A stretch of DNA of 64,000 nt from Rosa chinensis (lineage: Eukaryota > Streptophyta > Magnoliopsida > Rosales > Rosaceae), in NCBI RefSeq assembly GCF_002994745.2, contig NC_037092.1, positions 8,050,501 to 8,114,500 on the forward strand, given 5' to 3'. The notes under the pieces were generated by a model, which ran no database searches, was not told where the DNA came from, and saw only the letters and a list, made by a program, of their open reading frames with translations. Every line of letters begins with the position of its first letter. Within the stretch, counting starts at the first letter, position 1. Made by a program: the position numbers and the translations under genes. Shown here piece after piece: positions 12,886-24,487 of the stretch.

Positions 12886-13228
12886 ATTAGTATAAGATTA
12901 AATTCAGTTTACTCCCTGAACTTTGGGGTTAAAATCAGTTTGGTCCATCTTTTTGAGAATTAATCTGGACGGTCCCTGCACTTCTAATTTTCATCACCAG
13001 GGTTCAAATTTCAAAATTTGCTCCAATCATAACGTCACAAGTTGACGTGACACAGACATGATCGAGGGCCCACTTTGCACATGTTAAACCCCGATGAAGG
13101 GCAAAATAGACATTTTCAATTTAATATAATTTTTATTTATTTTTATTTTTCTCTATACTCTCTCACTCTCTCGGGCAAGTAATTGAAATCAATGCTAACC
13201 AAGTCTAGAAGTGGCATCATGATCATCA

Positions 13229-13492
13229 TCATTTCCACCCTGAACTGAAATTTGGTGATATCTCCCTCGAAACGGCCACAAAGACCTGAACCGACTCCAC
13301 CTCATGCCCCGCCCCACTCCTCCCTCCACCGATGTTTGAACCCTCCAACTCCTCGTCAGTCAAAATCAGAATCTCCACCCTGCGAACCGGGCCAGGGATC
13401 CTTTCATTGAGATCGATGCCGAGTCCGAACTGCATTGTCAGCTCAGTTCCGGAGTCCCGGAGTTCGTCGATACTTAAATCTATGAGTTCCAT
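13229..13492 (-). pseudogene. Unidentified captured gene fragment in the Pack-MULE
   Basis: Open minus-strand frame of 87 codons beginning MELIDLSIDELRDSG, with GC content above that of the neighbouring DNA. It is preceded on its own strand by a CCTAACGCAG sequence that looks like a splice acceptor. I do not recognise the family. The location inside the element and the base composition suggest a captured exon, but it could be a chance frame. Confidence 0.35.
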
Positions 13493-13884
13493 TACCTGCG
13501 TTAGGGTTCAGAGATCGAGGTCATCGTCGTCGGCGCCGGTACCATTGTTCACGGTTTAGATTTTTCAATCTCTGCTCTCTCGAATCGGATTACTCAAATT
13601 CTCCGGTGAGGTTCTGGTTTTCTGAGACACATCAACCCAGTCAGAAGCATGTTGGTTATGGGCTTCGAATCACCAGTTCATCATCAACCCAGTCTTGACA
13701 AGGAATTCTAGGAAACTGAGTTGGTTGTAGTCGGTTCTCGAAGGTATATTCCCAACCTTTGAATCAAAGTTGTACTCTTGTGGTGATAATTGGAAGCAAA
13801 GCAACTGAGTTTTGTTCGATTTGGTTGAAATTGAATTCTCCCTGGTTATTGATTTCATCAGATTGTTGTAGCCTTGGTGGTTAA

Positions 13885-14256
13885 TTGAAGATGGAAGAAA
13901 ATTTGGATGAGATGATGAATCTGTTATTGGTAATAGGACTGGAATTAGTTGCGCCATGTTTTGGAAGCTTGGCTCGATTGTCTTATAAACAACTGATCGA
14001 AATCGCTCATGGGCTTGAGAATTCTAAGCAAGCTTTTATCTGGGTTATTGGGAAAGTGTTTACATCTGAGAATGAGGATCATGAAGATGAGAAAAATTGG
14101 CTTGTGGGTTTTGAGAAGAGAATGAGGGAGAGTCAAAGAGGGGTTGTGATAAGGGGATGGGCTCCTCAAATTTTGATGTTGGAGCATAAGTTTGTAGGTG
14201 GGTTTGTGAGTCACTGTGGGTGGAACTCGACATTGGAGGGAGGGGGAGGGAGGGAG
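13885..14256 (+). pseudogene. UDP-glycosyltransferase fragment captured by the Pack-MULE
   Basis: The frame carries the C-terminal half of a plant family-1 glycosyltransferase: FGSLARLSYKQLIEIAHGLE, then FIWVIGK and WLVGFEKRM, then the start of the PSPG sugar-nucleotide box (WAPQILMLEH, GGFVSHCGWNSTLEG). The box is broken right after LEG, so the later residues of the box, including its terminal DQ, are missing and the sequence runs into GA-rich inverted-repeat DNA. The pattern is closest to the UGT73 type as I know it. Full enzymes are about 480 aa; here about 115 aa remain, so it cannot be catalytic by itself. An intronless open frame after capture is typical of Pack-MULE cargo. Confidence 0.85.
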
Positions 14257-14539
14257 AGAGAGAGACAGAGAGAGTATAGAGAAAAATAAAAAATAGAAAT
14301 TATATTAACTTTGAAATGTCCATTTTGCCTTTCTTGGGGGTTTAAAATCTAAAAAGTAGGACCTTATGTCGGTGCCATGTCAGCTTGTGACGTCATGATT
14401 TGAGCAAATTTTGAAATTTGGACTATGATGATAGAAATTAGAAGTGCAGGGACTGCCCAGATTAATTATCAGAAAGAGAGACCAAACTGATTTTAACCCC
14501 AAAGTTCAGGGAGTAAACTTAATTTTTTCCATTAGTATA

Positions 14540-15547
14540 TTATGGATAAGTATCTCATAAAACATTTCAATCAAACTTCTGAAAATTGAAATTTCCTACT
14601 TAAAATACTCCATCTCATTATTTGTACCAAAAAAGAAGAAAAAACACCGATGTTCATTTTTTTTTTGTCAATATCGACGTGCACTTGCACTGACATTAAA
14701 TGATTTGATTATATTAAATACACTCTTAGGTTATTAATAAAAATATTAATTATAAATATCAAAGGTTGAGATCATCTTATAAGTGTTGAGTCATTTATAT
14801 CATTAATGCATAGAATAATTGTCACTAAGTTCAATCTTGCGTCTAAAATTATAAGGTTATTGCCTTATTGGTTAGTCAAACAAAGCCTGAAAGCAAAGTA
14901 GTCATAAAAATATTTGGCGGCATTGAGCAAATTGTACGGTGCCCGGCAATAATACCCCATCAGATTCAGGTCCATGGGGCCGTCTTATCCTATACTGTCA
15001 TTTTCTGGGTTCTGCATGCAAAATCCAGCTCCTAGGGAAATATATAATAATCCAAACAGAACTCACAGATCTCAATTACCTATTTGGTATCTTATCTTCA
15101 ACTTGATTCATTACTCATTTACTTATTTATCATTGGAACCACGTTTACTCAGCATCAAGATCATAGCTAATTATATAAACGATTTAACAAACTATAGCAA
15201 TCAAAATATCCTGAAAATATAGATATTTTATGAGCAAACTATAGCAATCAAAATTGAATGAATTAGGAAGAGGACAAAGCAAAGTCCAACCTTAGAGGTC
15301 CACCGCTTTCCTCACCATCCCCGTGGTTTGCCCCAACCAGTTCAAACTCCAACCGTTGCTTCCCAAAGCATTTTCACTGTTTATGGGTGTTTCTTTAATG
15401 TCAACAAACTACATGCATTATCAGACTAGTACATTGTAAATCAGCCCCTAGAAGATAACACATTCCCCTAGTATTCTTGCAGTACTTCTTTCACTACTCC
15501 CCAGAATTCCCAAAAGCTTCAATCTTTACTCTCCAGTCTTCATCATC
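14540..15547. other. Upstream region of copy 2
   Basis: No gene is seen. Blocks are shared with the upstream regions of copies 3 and 4 (for example CTGTCATTTTCTGGGTTCTG and GAAGAGGACAAA, near 14994 and 15270). These shared blocks are candidates for the conserved promoter and 5' leader. Between 14640 and 14820 there is AT-rich sequence absent from the copy 4 spacer. Confidence 0.5.
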
Positions 15548-18500
15548 ATGCTACCCAGAAGCAAAAGCCGCTTGCTTTTTTCATTGGTCACTTTTTTAAG
15601 TTGCTTATTCAGCTTGTTGAGATTTGCTGAGTCTGAGGTTCCCCAAGATGAAAGTAAGAGCTAATTCCTTGTTCTATTGCTTAAACACTTTGTTTGGCTT
15701 ATGAGAAAATGTGGGATTTATTGGGCTAAATTTGGATTCTTGGGTATCAGCACAGAGCTTTACAGACACCCACTTGGTTTTTCTTCATTTTTGTTAAGAA
15801 TGAATAGTTTTTGTTTCTTTTCTGGGTAGAATTTCTCATTTGGCCATTTACTTGTGCATAAAGTTCTGGTCTTTTGGAATTGGTTTCATTAATTCTCATT
15901 TAAAGTTATCTGTAATGGTAAATTGGTGTGTAGCAACCGAATTCTGATAAAGGCTTCACTTTTTTGAGGGGCTCTCTTACTTTGGGCATCAGTTTTTTGA
16001 TCTTGTAGTATCACTAGTATGTTGGTTAAACATGTGTTGCTTTTATGTGCTGCCTAAATGTCAAAAGTAAACTTGGTTTGCCTCCATTCCTTCTTCAATC
16101 TATGTACTTATTATGTGATGGTGTTTGATTGTGGATAGTTGATGCTCTGGAAGAAATTACTAGTACAATGGGTGCTAAGTATTGGAAGTTCAATGGTGGT
16201 TCTTGCCAAATTGAAATGGTTGGGGTAACCATGGAGCCGCCAAAGGAAGCTGAGAGTAGTGTTGAATGTCAATGCAACAACACTGTCTGTCACGTCGTAA
16301 AGCTGTATGGTTCTCTCATCTTATTGCTAGATGCTTTTACATTTCAATGCATAATTATACATCAGGATACCGGTTGGTAGTTTAATGCTAACTTTACCAG
16401 GAAAAAAAAAAACGATTGAGGTTGTTATACTCGATGTATTTATATTTCATAGGGTAAGCTATACTGACCTTTGATGGGGTTAAGTGAAGTACAGTACCTC
16501 CTTGCATTGCGAGAACTTACCTTGGCCTTCCTTATCTACTAGGTGCTAGAAGTTCTCAGCTAAAACTGATCTCCTGGTAGGTGCCAAGGTGGTTTGGCAT
16601 TGGAGGTATAAGTTCTCAGCTATTGTAAATTTCTGATGGTGATAATCTTGATGATTTTCACCTTAATCTATTGGAGGTTAGTGTAGTTGCCAATATTATT
16701 ACCGTATAAAAGAAGGGTTTTCTCACAAAGAGAAGATAATTGTAAATGAACACCACTAATCATTAATTTCACAGCAATCTCTGTTATTATCATTCTGCTT
16801 TCTTGTTAATATTCTCGGCTTAGTACCTGAATTCATATATTTCAATCCGACAGAGGACTCAAGAGGTTTAGTCTACCGGGCACACTTCCACCTCAACTGG
16901 TGAAACTTCCTTATCTTAGAGAAATGTAAGAGCATTTATAAAGTTCAAGACTTCAAAAATGATGTCTGATGACATCTTTTTTGCTGAGTGCACTCCAACT
17001 TTTTTTCATCTGTGTGCAGTGATTTCGTTTATAATTATCTTAGTGGTACAATACCACCAGAATGGAGTTCAATGCAATTAACTTCAATGTGAGCTCTCTC
17101 AATTTTCTTGATCATATATTTTGAGTCGATTGTTCTTGTTCTGAAATAATTAGAAGGCATGTGCAGCTCCCTTCTTGTAAATCGCTTATCAGGGGAGATT
17201 CCAGAGGAGCTGGGAAATATTACCACTCTCACATACCTGTGAGTTTTGGGATTTGTTACAGTTACTGCATGATCTTGTAGTTTGGGTCGTCTACTGTCAT
17301 CATCTGTTTCTAGTAACAACAATCTTTCTTTGTTTTAAAATAATCAGGAATCTTGAAGCAAATCAATTCTCTGGAGTTGTTCCTCCTCAGCTTGGGGGTT
17401 TAATCAACTTGGGAAGTTTGTAAGGAACATTTTTCTTTCTGGGAAACTTTGAGTCTTGACTTTTCAATACTCTGTTACCATTGCGGAAGGATGAATGATA
17501 GGTAAAAGGTGTTGTTGCTTTGGTATTGTAATTTCAGGATATTATCCTCCAATTATTTGACTGGAAACATACCAAAGACATTCGCTGGGCTAAGAAATTT
17601 AACAGACTTGTAAGTTTTTACTGCATTTGCTTTTCTTATAAACTGCAAAAGTGGTTTACATGCCGAAATAATACCATTTTGTTGTCCAATGCAGTAGGAT
17701 AAATGATAACAACTTCAATGGGGCTATACCTGATTTTATACAGAATTGGAAACAACTCGATAGATTGTAAGATCTTTTCTTCTGATGCAATTTTCACCCG
17801 TCTTTCAGGCTATCTTTTTTCTTTATAGGTGACCCTATGATTTCATGTTTATTTCTTATGTTTAATGTTTATACATTATTTGGATTTGAAGAGAAATACA
17901 TGGCAGTGGGCTTCATGGACCTATCCCATCAAACATATCTCTCCTGAGTAATTTAGTTGAGTTGTAAGTAAAAGGCCTTTTCAATTTTGTTTAGGATTCC
18001 TTTCCTTCCCCCCCCCCCCCCCCCCCTCCCTTTAGTGAACTAATCCTTTCTTTTTCCTTTTGTGGTGTCATATCTATATAGGAGGATTAGTGATATAAAT
18101 GGAACAGAGCAGGATTTTCCTATGTTGAAAAACATGACTGGCCTAGTCAGATTGTAAGTCTAGTATTTGTATTATCAGATATGGTGTACATGTTTTCTTA
18201 TATTTGATAAGGGTTTGTTAATACAACTCCGTTATGTATTTTAGGATTCTGAGAAACTGTAACATTTCTGGTGAGATCCCTCCTTACCTATGGACACTGC
18301 AGAACCTGGAAATGTTGTAAGTAAAGCTTGCGAAGATAAGATATTGATTACATGTGATGTATCATGACCGTAAATGGACGTTGATTATATTTTTGTATGG
18401 TGATAGGGATGTAAGTTTTAATAAGTTGATAGGGGAAATTCCAACGACAATCAGCTTACAGCGTTTGAGATTCCTGTAAGTAGAACTTTGTACTTCATTC

Positions 18501-21500
18501 AATTATAAATTGCAAGGTCCATTGCATGTGGTTTTTTTCCCTTAAAAGTTTCTGGAAAATGCTGAGACATATTTCTGGGGAGGGACAAAAGTGCTGTGAC
18601 ACACATGGGCACACGAATGCACCTATATAAGTTTCGTATATTTTGATTTTATAGCTCATACTACAGTCATACAAAATCAACCAAATGCAATCTTACTATT
18701 TAGGTTGGTGTCTGCTTAGCTTTTGATTTTTTTTTTTTTTTGGGTATAATTTAGTACTAACTATGACATAGCACTCTAAAACCAGATACTGCTTTCTGTA
18801 GATTCTTAACTGGCAACTCTCTGAGTGGAAGTGTACCAGACTCAATCTTCAAAGATGGAAGCAATGTGTACGTGTCATCATTTTGGATGCTTCATATTAT
18901 TTCTTTTTGTCTTTTCATATATGCAATTTGCTTTCTCATGGGTATTTTATTACTCACTGGAATTCTAGGACACCATCACTTCTACCTTGTATCCTTTCTT
19001 TTAAAAATAGAGTAACCTTTACTATTTATGCTTTTATGCAGTGATCTTTCGTACAATAACTTCACATGGCAAGGCCCTGAGCAACCTGCTTGTCAGGAGA
19101 ACATGTCAGAATACTTTCTAGTGAATATTTATGTATTTTTTGCTCGTTATATGGATTTAAATGATACTGGTTTGACTATATTTCCTGTTATTAGGAATCT
19201 AAACCTGAACTTGTTTCGAAGCTCTTCATCAGAGAGCAACTTGTAAGATACTATTTCTCTCTATCTTAGTTTCTTTCTGTTCTTTCCATCGTAAGTAAAG
19301 ATGTTCAATATCTGTATGGTGTACAATTGTTGCTAACATATTTTCACTTGCTTGTCACAGAAGGAGAGGTCTTCCCTGCTTGAAGAATTTGATTTGTCCT
19401 CGTTGTAAGCATTCTATTTGGTTTGAATCTCTCTTTTTGTTCAAATGGGCTCGACTGTCATGCAATGCTCTACAAGTAAAACTAGTTATAAAATGGTCAT
19501 CGATAAAGATTGTACACCCTAAAAAGTAAATTCTTCTGATTTTAAAGTCTTTCTTGCAAAAACAATAAAAGCTGGCTCAATTTACTTAATTAAGAGATAA
19601 ACGTCATGAATTAATCGTATATACATAAATTCTAACTGCTCTTTCTTCATTACTTATTACCCATAGTTGAGTTCAGATGCTCTCACTTATTATTCTTTTT
19701 GATATATTATGCCAGATTCGACTTGTTTGCATGTAAATTGTGGTGGGAATGACATTACCATCAAAGAAAATAAAGAAAGCATTTTGTATCTAGGAGATGG
19801 AGGAGTTGAAGGTGGCACTGCAGAGTACTTCTTCAATGACAATCATTATTGGGGATTTAGTAGCACCGGAGACTTCTTGGATGACAACGATTTCCAAAAT
19901 ACACGATACTCTTTATCTCTGGCATCTTCGAATCACTCTGAATTGTATACAACGGCACGCATAGCTCCAATTTCAATCACTTATTTTCATTACTGCTTAG
20001 AAAATGGTGACTATATTCTAAGTCTGCACTTTGCGGAGATACAGTTTACAAATAACCAAACATTTACAAGTCTTGGGAGGCGCATGTTTGATATCTATAT
20101 TCAGGTAGCTAGTTACATTGTTAGAAATGTTTCTTTAAAGGAGTAAAGAGATTTAATGTTGAGAACTTTGTCTCAGGATAAACTATGGTGGAAGGACTTC
20201 AATATTGAGGACCAGGCCAAGTTGGCTGAAACTCCAGTAGTAATACAACATAATATAAGTGTGACAAATAATGTCTTAGAGATCCGATTCTATTTTGCGG
20301 GTAAAGGGACAACTAGGATTCCTGACAGAGGAGTTTATGGTCCCCTTGTCTCTGCTATTTCAGTGAAATCTGGTGAGTCATTCAACTGCTTACAATGCAT
20401 GTAAAGATATGAATTTGCTTTTAACCCTTGTATGACAATTTTGTATAAAGGCTCTAGTGACACTTCTCAACCTCTTTTACAGTTTTGCCTGTCATTTTGT
20501 GGCCAATTTTTCTTGTCCTTGTTCATTTTACACCTTTTTCTTGTACTGCTGACTTATAGTTACACCGGCAGATTCCAAACCTTGCTCAAGTGGTGGGAAT
20601 AAGGGAACTACTCAAATTGTCATTGGGGCTGTAGTAGGAGCACTATGCCTAGTATTTCTTGTTTTAGGAATCCTATGGTGGAGAGGCAACTTACCAGGAA
20701 AACTGGGCAGAAAGAAAGGTACTTGGTCATATGAAATGTCCCATCTTTAGATTCTTGGGTTCCTACTGATCATTTCAACAAGTAATGAAATGAAAAGGAA
20801 AACACGATTTAACAATTGCACTTTCTTGATCACTCAAGCAAGAAGTCATATTTGACTAGATGAGACTAACTGGCGTACCATTCTTTCTTTGTGCCACCAT
20901 GGTGACAGATGGACAAGAATCTGATCTCCAGATGGGGAATTTTACCTTAAAACAACTACAAGCTGCCACTAATGACTTTGATTACATTAACAAAATTGGA
21001 GAAGGTGGTTTTGGTCCTGTGTACAAGGTACTTTGGTTATATATACATTGACCTTTTTTGTTCTATTATAGATGTCCCTTTTTGCATTAATTCTGAATAA
21101 GAGTGTTGATACAGGGTCAATTGCCTGATGGCACAGTGATAGCAGTGAAGCAGCTTTCCTCTAAATCAAGGCAAGGAAATCGTGAATTTTTAAATGAGAT
21201 GGGCATGATATCTTGTTTACAACACCCGAATCTTGTGAAACTTCATGGATGCTGTATCGAAGGAGGTCAATTATTGCTGGTCTATCAGTACTTGGAGAAC
21301 AATAACCTGGCTCGAGCTTTGTTTGGTGAGTATTAGTTTATGCTGTTAGTTTTTTTTCTTCTCTGTGTACTCTCTAAGTACTTGAGTTTTGTTTTATTTT
21401 GGAAATTTGTTTGCCTGTTTATTTCTAGAAAGAAAGAAAAAGAGTCAAACTAAGCATCAATTTCTTGGATATTTTATAGGTCGAGGCACTCAGATCAAAA

Positions 21501-22464
21501 TGGACTGGCCAACAAGGCATAAGATTTGTATTGGGATAGCAAGAGGACTTGCTTTTCTTCATGAAGAATCTGTATTAAAAATTGTTCACCGAGACATCAA
21601 AGCAACTAATGTGCTGCTTGATGTGGACTTAAACCCTAAAATATCCGACTTTGGACTGGCAAAGCTTGATGAAGAGGAGAAGACACACATAAGCACTCGA
21701 GTTGCCGGGACCATGTCAGTTTCCCTGTCCTTATTTAAATTGACTTGTTGCTGACTTGCTGTTTTGACATGCTTACCGTATTGCAAATTTTTTTTATAGC
21801 TGAGTAACAAATATTGGCATCTTGATTTGCAGAGGGTACATGGCACCGGAATATGCACTATGGGGACACCTGACCTACAAAGCAGATGTTTACAGTTTTG
21901 GAGTAGTGGCCCTGGAACTTATTAGTGGGAAGAACAACAATGCTTATGTGCCAAGTGATGATTGTGTTTGTCTTTTAGATTGGGTACTCTTACCAGTTCC
22001 ATATACTGATTATATATTGCATTAAGGTTGTTATCATTGTTAGTAATTCACAGTGAAACTTCAATAAACATGTGCAGGCTTGTCATTTGCAACAATCTGG
22101 AAAGTTGTTGGAGCTAGTCGATGAGAAGTTAGGGTCCGAGTTTGACAAAAAGGAAGCAGAGATCATGGTCAAAGTAGCTCTGATATGCACAAACGCCTCC
22201 GCTTCACTTAGGCCTATCATGTCTGAGGTGGTCAAAATGCTTGAAGGACAAAAAGACGTTCCCGACGTGATCCCAGAACCGAGTAGCTACAAGGAGGATT
22301 TGAGGTTTAAGGCCATGAGAGACCTCCATCGCCAGAGGGGAACTGACAGTTCAACTATGAGCCAAACACAAATGACAGTCCAAACATTCTGCTCCACCTC
22401 TACCATTTCTGGCATTGACTCCTATGAAATCAACCCAGAATCAATACCCACTTCGCAGAGGTGA
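15548..22464 (+). CDS. LRR-malectin receptor kinase, copy 2 (complete)
   Basis: Cell-surface receptor Ser/Thr kinase. Exons: 15548-15653, 16139-16304, 16854-16925, 17020-17088, 17167-17238, 17348-17419, 17538-17609, 17695-17766, 17892-17963, 18082-18153, 18245-18316, 18407-18475, 18802-18867, 19042-19104, 19195-19242, 19361-19404, 19716-20104, 20177-20372, 20572-20718, 20909-21027, 21115-21325, 21480-21714, 21833-21983, 22078-22464. They sum to 1014 codons in one frame. Layout by residue: signal peptide 1 to about 28, N-cap with the Cys pair in [11 protein letters not shown], LRRs about 90-390 (one repeat per 72-bp exon), malectin about 403-597, membrane segment in the [20 protein letters not shown] stretch near 612-631, kinase from about 675. 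Catalytic motifs are [30 protein letters not shown] and [11 protein letters not shown]. No break is visible. The ligand is unknown. Confidence 0.93.
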
Positions 22465-23578
22465 GAATTCTATGGTAAATGTATCTGCAGTGAAGCAGTT
22501 CCATTGCCATACTTATTTTATCTATCTGTAAATATTTACCCTTTCGGTTTATCATTTGCTTATTCTTGTAGGGATTAGAGAATACCTACTCTACTTCGAT
22601 TTATTTCGATGTATACAGACTGATGGTTCTATTTAAACCCCAAAGTTGGCATTGTTATTCGATATACAGGGGTTGTTGATCAATTGACACTTGAAAAGCC
22701 CTGATGTTTGACTCCATAGCAAACGATACCTAGCAGTAGTGAAGAATGAGGTTCCCTATTTGTAGTAAGCTCTGGTAGTGATGTGAATGAATACAAGACT
22801 ATAGCAAGATAAAAGTGGAAGGTGAATTTGAATGGTAACATCACTAATGCATAAAGCAAACTAGAAATGGAAATTTGGTTGGTTTGAGATGTGAATCCAA
22901 GACTAAAGCAAACAAGTTAAACAAAACTAGGTATAATAGTTACCACATGCCTCTTGTAATGGAGATGTAAAGTCATACCATTTTGTGGACACGATATGAA
23001 CTTTGTTTGAAAATACACAACTGAAACGCACCTTTATCAGATGGTGGAAGTACACCAGCAAGGTCTTGCCCTTTAAGAAAGCTGCATTATAAACAAGTCA
23101 TAAAGTTCAAGTTTTTGTGCATTTGGTTTGGCCAACTTTGAAAAATTGAATGGAGGACCTCCCGGTTGTCCCAAAGGGTATGATTATTCCCAGGAAATTC
23201 CAATCTCTGAAGCATTTAAGATTTGGTAAACGGAGTGGGGAATAAAGTGAAAAATTTAGATAGAAGATGTTCACGTACTTGAATTTGACAAAATGCTCAC
23301 ATCGTGGAATGGATCACGATTGATGTCGTCGAACTGAAACAGCTAGTGTCGTACATTATTTCAATCAAATTTTCGAAAATGGAAACTTCCTATAATACCC
23401 CACCATTGTATCCTACCCTAAAACTGTCATTTTCTGGGTTCTGCATGCAAAAACGCAGCCCCTAGCTTAATGGCTTTTCACTGGCTTCTGCTTATGGCTA
23501 TAAAAAAGCCCACGGCTTGATAAAAAAGCAGGTGCTTTTAATTAATTTTACTAAATGGACAAGCTGGTGTGTCCATTG
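22465..23578. other. Spacer between copies 2 and 3
   Basis: No gene is seen. The first 450 bases form a 3' flank shared with copies 3 and 4 (TTGTTGATCAATTGACA, GTTTGACTCCATAGCAAA), which shows that the duplicated unit includes downstream DNA. From about 23230 it resembles the spacer upstream of copies 2 and 4. Between about 23470 and 23578 there is sequence absent from those copies, probably an older insertion around the MITE. Confidence 0.6.
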
Positions 23579-23586
23579 CTTAAAAG

Positions 23587-24210
23587 TAGGGCTGCCACTT
23601 GGTTTGGTAATTACCAAACCGACCGAATACCAACCGATATTTTAGGTTTGGTAAACCGACTTTTTGGTAACCGAGACCGATAAAACCGAAATCGAAAATT
23701 ATCGAAAAAGTTGGTTTGGTTTTAGTAAATACCGAATCTACCGATTATCTAAATATTAGATTTATATACTACAATTTGCAATACACATACATGTATATTA
23801 AGAAATAAACATAAAAATTTTTATAATAGTATGAACATTACTACATATACTACATTAATAGTACATGTATTTTAAGTAACCTAGTCAAAGATGGTTAAAT
23901 AACTTAGTTTTATTGAAAATTGCTAGAACTTGATGTCATATATACAAAAGAAAGCTATAATTAGTAGATGAATACAACGTTTATGACTATAAAATTTAAA
24001 AACCTAGTTTTGTTCATGCTAATTTATATTATAAAGAATTAGTTATTCTAAAGTTGGTAATACCGAAAACCGAAATACCGAATTTGGTAGATATAATTAA
24101 AAATCGAAAATTTTGGTTGGTAATTGGTAGCTCAGTTTTGAAACCGAAAGCTTTGGTTTTGAAGTTGGTAATACATATAACCGATTCGAACCGACCGAGT
24201 GACAGCCCTA
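23587..24210. mobile_element. hAT-type MITE with 8-bp target duplication
   Basis: The duplication CTTAAAAG flanks the element on both sides (23579-23586 and 24211-24218). The ends are inverted: TAGGGCTGCCACTTGGTT on the left and the reverse complement of ACTCGGTCGGTTCG... on the right, closing with GACAGCCCTA. The 624-bp interior is AT-rich, repeats CCGA/TCGG words and shows no transposase. An 8-bp duplication and these ends place it with hAT-derived MITEs. Confidence 0.85.
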
Positions 24211-24487
24211 CTTAAAAGAAAGGGGGGCTTAAAAAACCCCCCAAACGCAGCCAATCAAAATTGAGTAAATTGGGAAGAGGACAAAACAAAGTCCAACCTC
24301 AGAGGTCCACCGCTTTCCCATGGTTTCTGACTTTCCCCAACCAGTTCGGACTTTGCTTGCCAAAGCATTTTACTGTTTATGGATGTTTACATTGTCTGAC
24401 AAGTACATTGTAACCAGTCTTGCACTACTTCTTTCACTAGTACTACTGCCCAAAAGCTTCAATCTTTATTCTCCAGTCTTCATCATC

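Larger units (their letters stand above)
12895..14530. mobile_element. Pack-MULE with captured glycosyltransferase fragment
   Basis: A 9-bp target duplication ATTAGTATA flanks the element (12886-12894 and 14531-14539). The ends are long inverted repeats of roughly 270 bp: the left end contains GTTTACTCCCTGAACTTTGG and the right end its reverse complement, and similarity runs inward as far as the CTCTC/GAGAG stretches near 13150 and 14260. A 9-bp duplication with long inverted repeats is the MULE signature. The interior has no transposase but carries pieces of cellular genes, one of them a UDP-glycosyltransferase, which is the definition of a Pack-MULE. Confidence 0.85.
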
